A DNA stretch of 6,222 nt from Campylobacterales bacterium (lineage in GTDB: Bacteria > Campylobacterota > Campylobacteria > Campylobacterales > QNZT01). Where the stretch lies: the NCBI GenBank assembly GCA_026985685.1, contig JALSQA010000471.1, positions 1 through 6,222 of the forward strand, given 5' to 3'. Position numbers and translations under genes: made by a program. How positions within the stretch are numbered: position 1 is the stretch's first letter; each line of letters starts with the position of its first letter. Positions 5,373 through 6,222 of the stretch are shown here, piece by piece. The notes under the pieces were generated by a model, which saw only the letters and a list, made by a program, of their open reading frames with translations, was not told the DNA's origin and did not search any database.

Positions 5373-6222
5373 GCAAGGAGGTAACTAAACTTTCTCACCC
5401 ATTCATCCCAATGGGATGTATTTTCAACAGCAAAATGACTTTTTTGTAAATCTTTTACCAACATGATTGCAAATTCGCTAGGCAAAGAGAGTGAAAATGA
5501 GATAACATGATCTAAGGAATTTTTATCTTGTGAGGATTTTAAAGCATTAACCAATCCCGCACACAAGGCAAAAAGTACTTTAGTATCCTCTTCTTGTATT
5601 TCACAAAGCTCACCATTTATGATAGCTTGGATATCTGGAAGTTTGTGCATCACTTTTCTAAAAGATAAAAAATCAACACTGTTTTCTTCACCTATCGCAC
5701 CGCTAACTGCTTCATGAAGCAGGGATTCATGTAGGTTTGTATTTAAAATTTTATGAACATATTCCCATGATCTAGGTGTAGGAAAAGAGCGTTCATTTTT
5801 GATAGGATCAAATGCAAATAGTTTACTTTTGTCAAAGTTGAGATAAGCAATAACAGTGCTATTTATATTGTTTTCAAATGCCCATGTTTTCCAATCTTCA
5901 AAATCAACCTCCATCTCAAGATGTACAAATCTATTGGCAAGAGGTGGTGGCATACGATAAGTAACACCACGATCATTTTCTCTATTTCCAGCTGCAATTA
6001 TACTCCAGCCATCTGGTAACTGGTAATCACCCACTTTTCGATCGAGTACAAGTTGGTAAGCAGAAGCTTGTACAGATGGGGCAGCTGTGTTGATCTCATC
6101 GAGAAATAAAATACCTTTAGAATTTTTCTCTTTGGGTAAAAAATTTGGACTTGCCCATATGGCTTGGTTATTTTCTTTGTCAAAAAATGGTATACCTTTT
6201 AAATCTGTCGGATCAAGTAAAG
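5369..6222 (-). CDS. MoxR-family AAA+ ATPase, N-terminus cut by window edge
   Basis: The frame is open from the right edge, with the first full codon at 6220-6218, and gives 283 visible residues ending in a TGA that overlaps the VWA start. Numbered from the first visible residue: Walker B with GILFLDEIN at 36-43 (D41, E42); sensor 1 AAGNREND at 76-83; the arginine-finger segment PPPLANRF shortly after; and a sensor-2-like PTPRSWEYV. The C-terminal 120 residues are helical, as in the MoxR lid and tail. Walker A and the true start lie outside. A GTG at 6032-6034 could be taken as a start but would cut off Walker B, so it is internal. MoxR ATPases use ATP to remodel or mature protein complexes together with a VWA partner, here the next gene. 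Family is secure; substrate unknown. Confidence 0.93.
   Translation of the reverse strand, partial: LLDPTDLKGIPFFDKENNQAIWASPNFLPKEKNSKGILFLDEINTAAPSVQASAYQLVLDRKVGDYQLPDGWSIIAAGNRENDRGVTYRMPPPLANRFVHLEMEVDFEDWKTWAFENNINSTVIAYLNFDKSKLFAFDPIKNERSFPTPRSWEYVHKILNTNLHESLLHEAVSGAIGEENSVDFLSFRKVMHKLPDIQAIINGELCEIQEEDTKVLFALCAGLVNALKSSQDKNSLDHVISFSLSLPSEFAIMLVKDLQKSHFAVENTSHWDEWVRKFSYLLA

Noticed and set aside
5375..5450. Plus-strand AAGGAGGT as a true ribosome site for a plus-strand gene
   Set aside because: The next plus-strand ATG is about 28 bases away and its frame closes after 12 codons, so no gene follows.
5369..6034. A 221-residue ATPase starting at the GTG at 6034
   Set aside because: The same frame stays open to the window edge and encodes the Walker B motif upstream of that GTG, so the codon is an internal valine.
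5998..6183. A 61-codon minus-strand open frame near the right edge
   Set aside because: It overlaps the AAA+ ATPase in another frame, where Walker B and sensor 1 are encoded; its translation has no recognisable features.

Overview
The window is a compact, AT-rich stretch in which every supportable gene lies on the minus strand. The protein set suggests a member of the Campylobacterota (formerly Epsilonproteobacteria), probably a free-living relative of Campylobacter or Sulfurimonas. Three things point there: the LpxB N-terminus has the ALEPSANLH form I associate with Campylobacter and Helicobacter instead of the usual GExSGD; a CheV coupling/receiver protein is present; and, from memory, cheV, a small unassigned gene, greA and lpxB lie together in Campylobacter jejuni. 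The genus cannot be settled from the sequence alone.

In the direction of transcription (high to low coordinates) the layout is: (1) the C-terminal part of a MoxR-type AAA+ ATPase, running off the right edge; (2) a DUF2201/VWA-like protein, a classic partner of MoxR ATPases; (3) a 65-residue single-pass membrane protein; (4) lpxB, lipid A disaccharide synthase; (5) greA, transcript cleavage factor; (6) argC, arginine biosynthesis; (7) an LpxH-like metallophosphoesterase, probably acting two steps from LpxB in lipid A assembly; (8) cheV, running off the left edge about 40 residues short of its expected end.

The genes are packed as one long transcription unit. Three junctions are 4-base ATGA overlaps (ATPase/VWA, greA/argC, argC/lpxH-like) and one is TAAATG (VWA/small membrane protein). 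The others are gaps of 8, 32 and 12 bases. The only gap over 12 bases, between lpxB and greA, holds a good extended -10 promoter sequence (TGTTATAAT) that reaches into the lpxB stop codon, so greA-argC-lpxH-cheV can probably be transcribed independently of the upstream genes. No RNA genes, mobile elements, CRISPR arrays, convincing terminators or long repeats were seen, and there is no gene-free stretch longer than 32 bases.

Most of this is ordinary core metabolism and envelope biology. The part most worth attention is the right-hand cassette: a MoxR ATPase plus a VWA protein whose putative metallopeptidase motif has lost its first His and Glu, followed directly by an uncharacterised membrane peptide. 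Its substrate is unknown.
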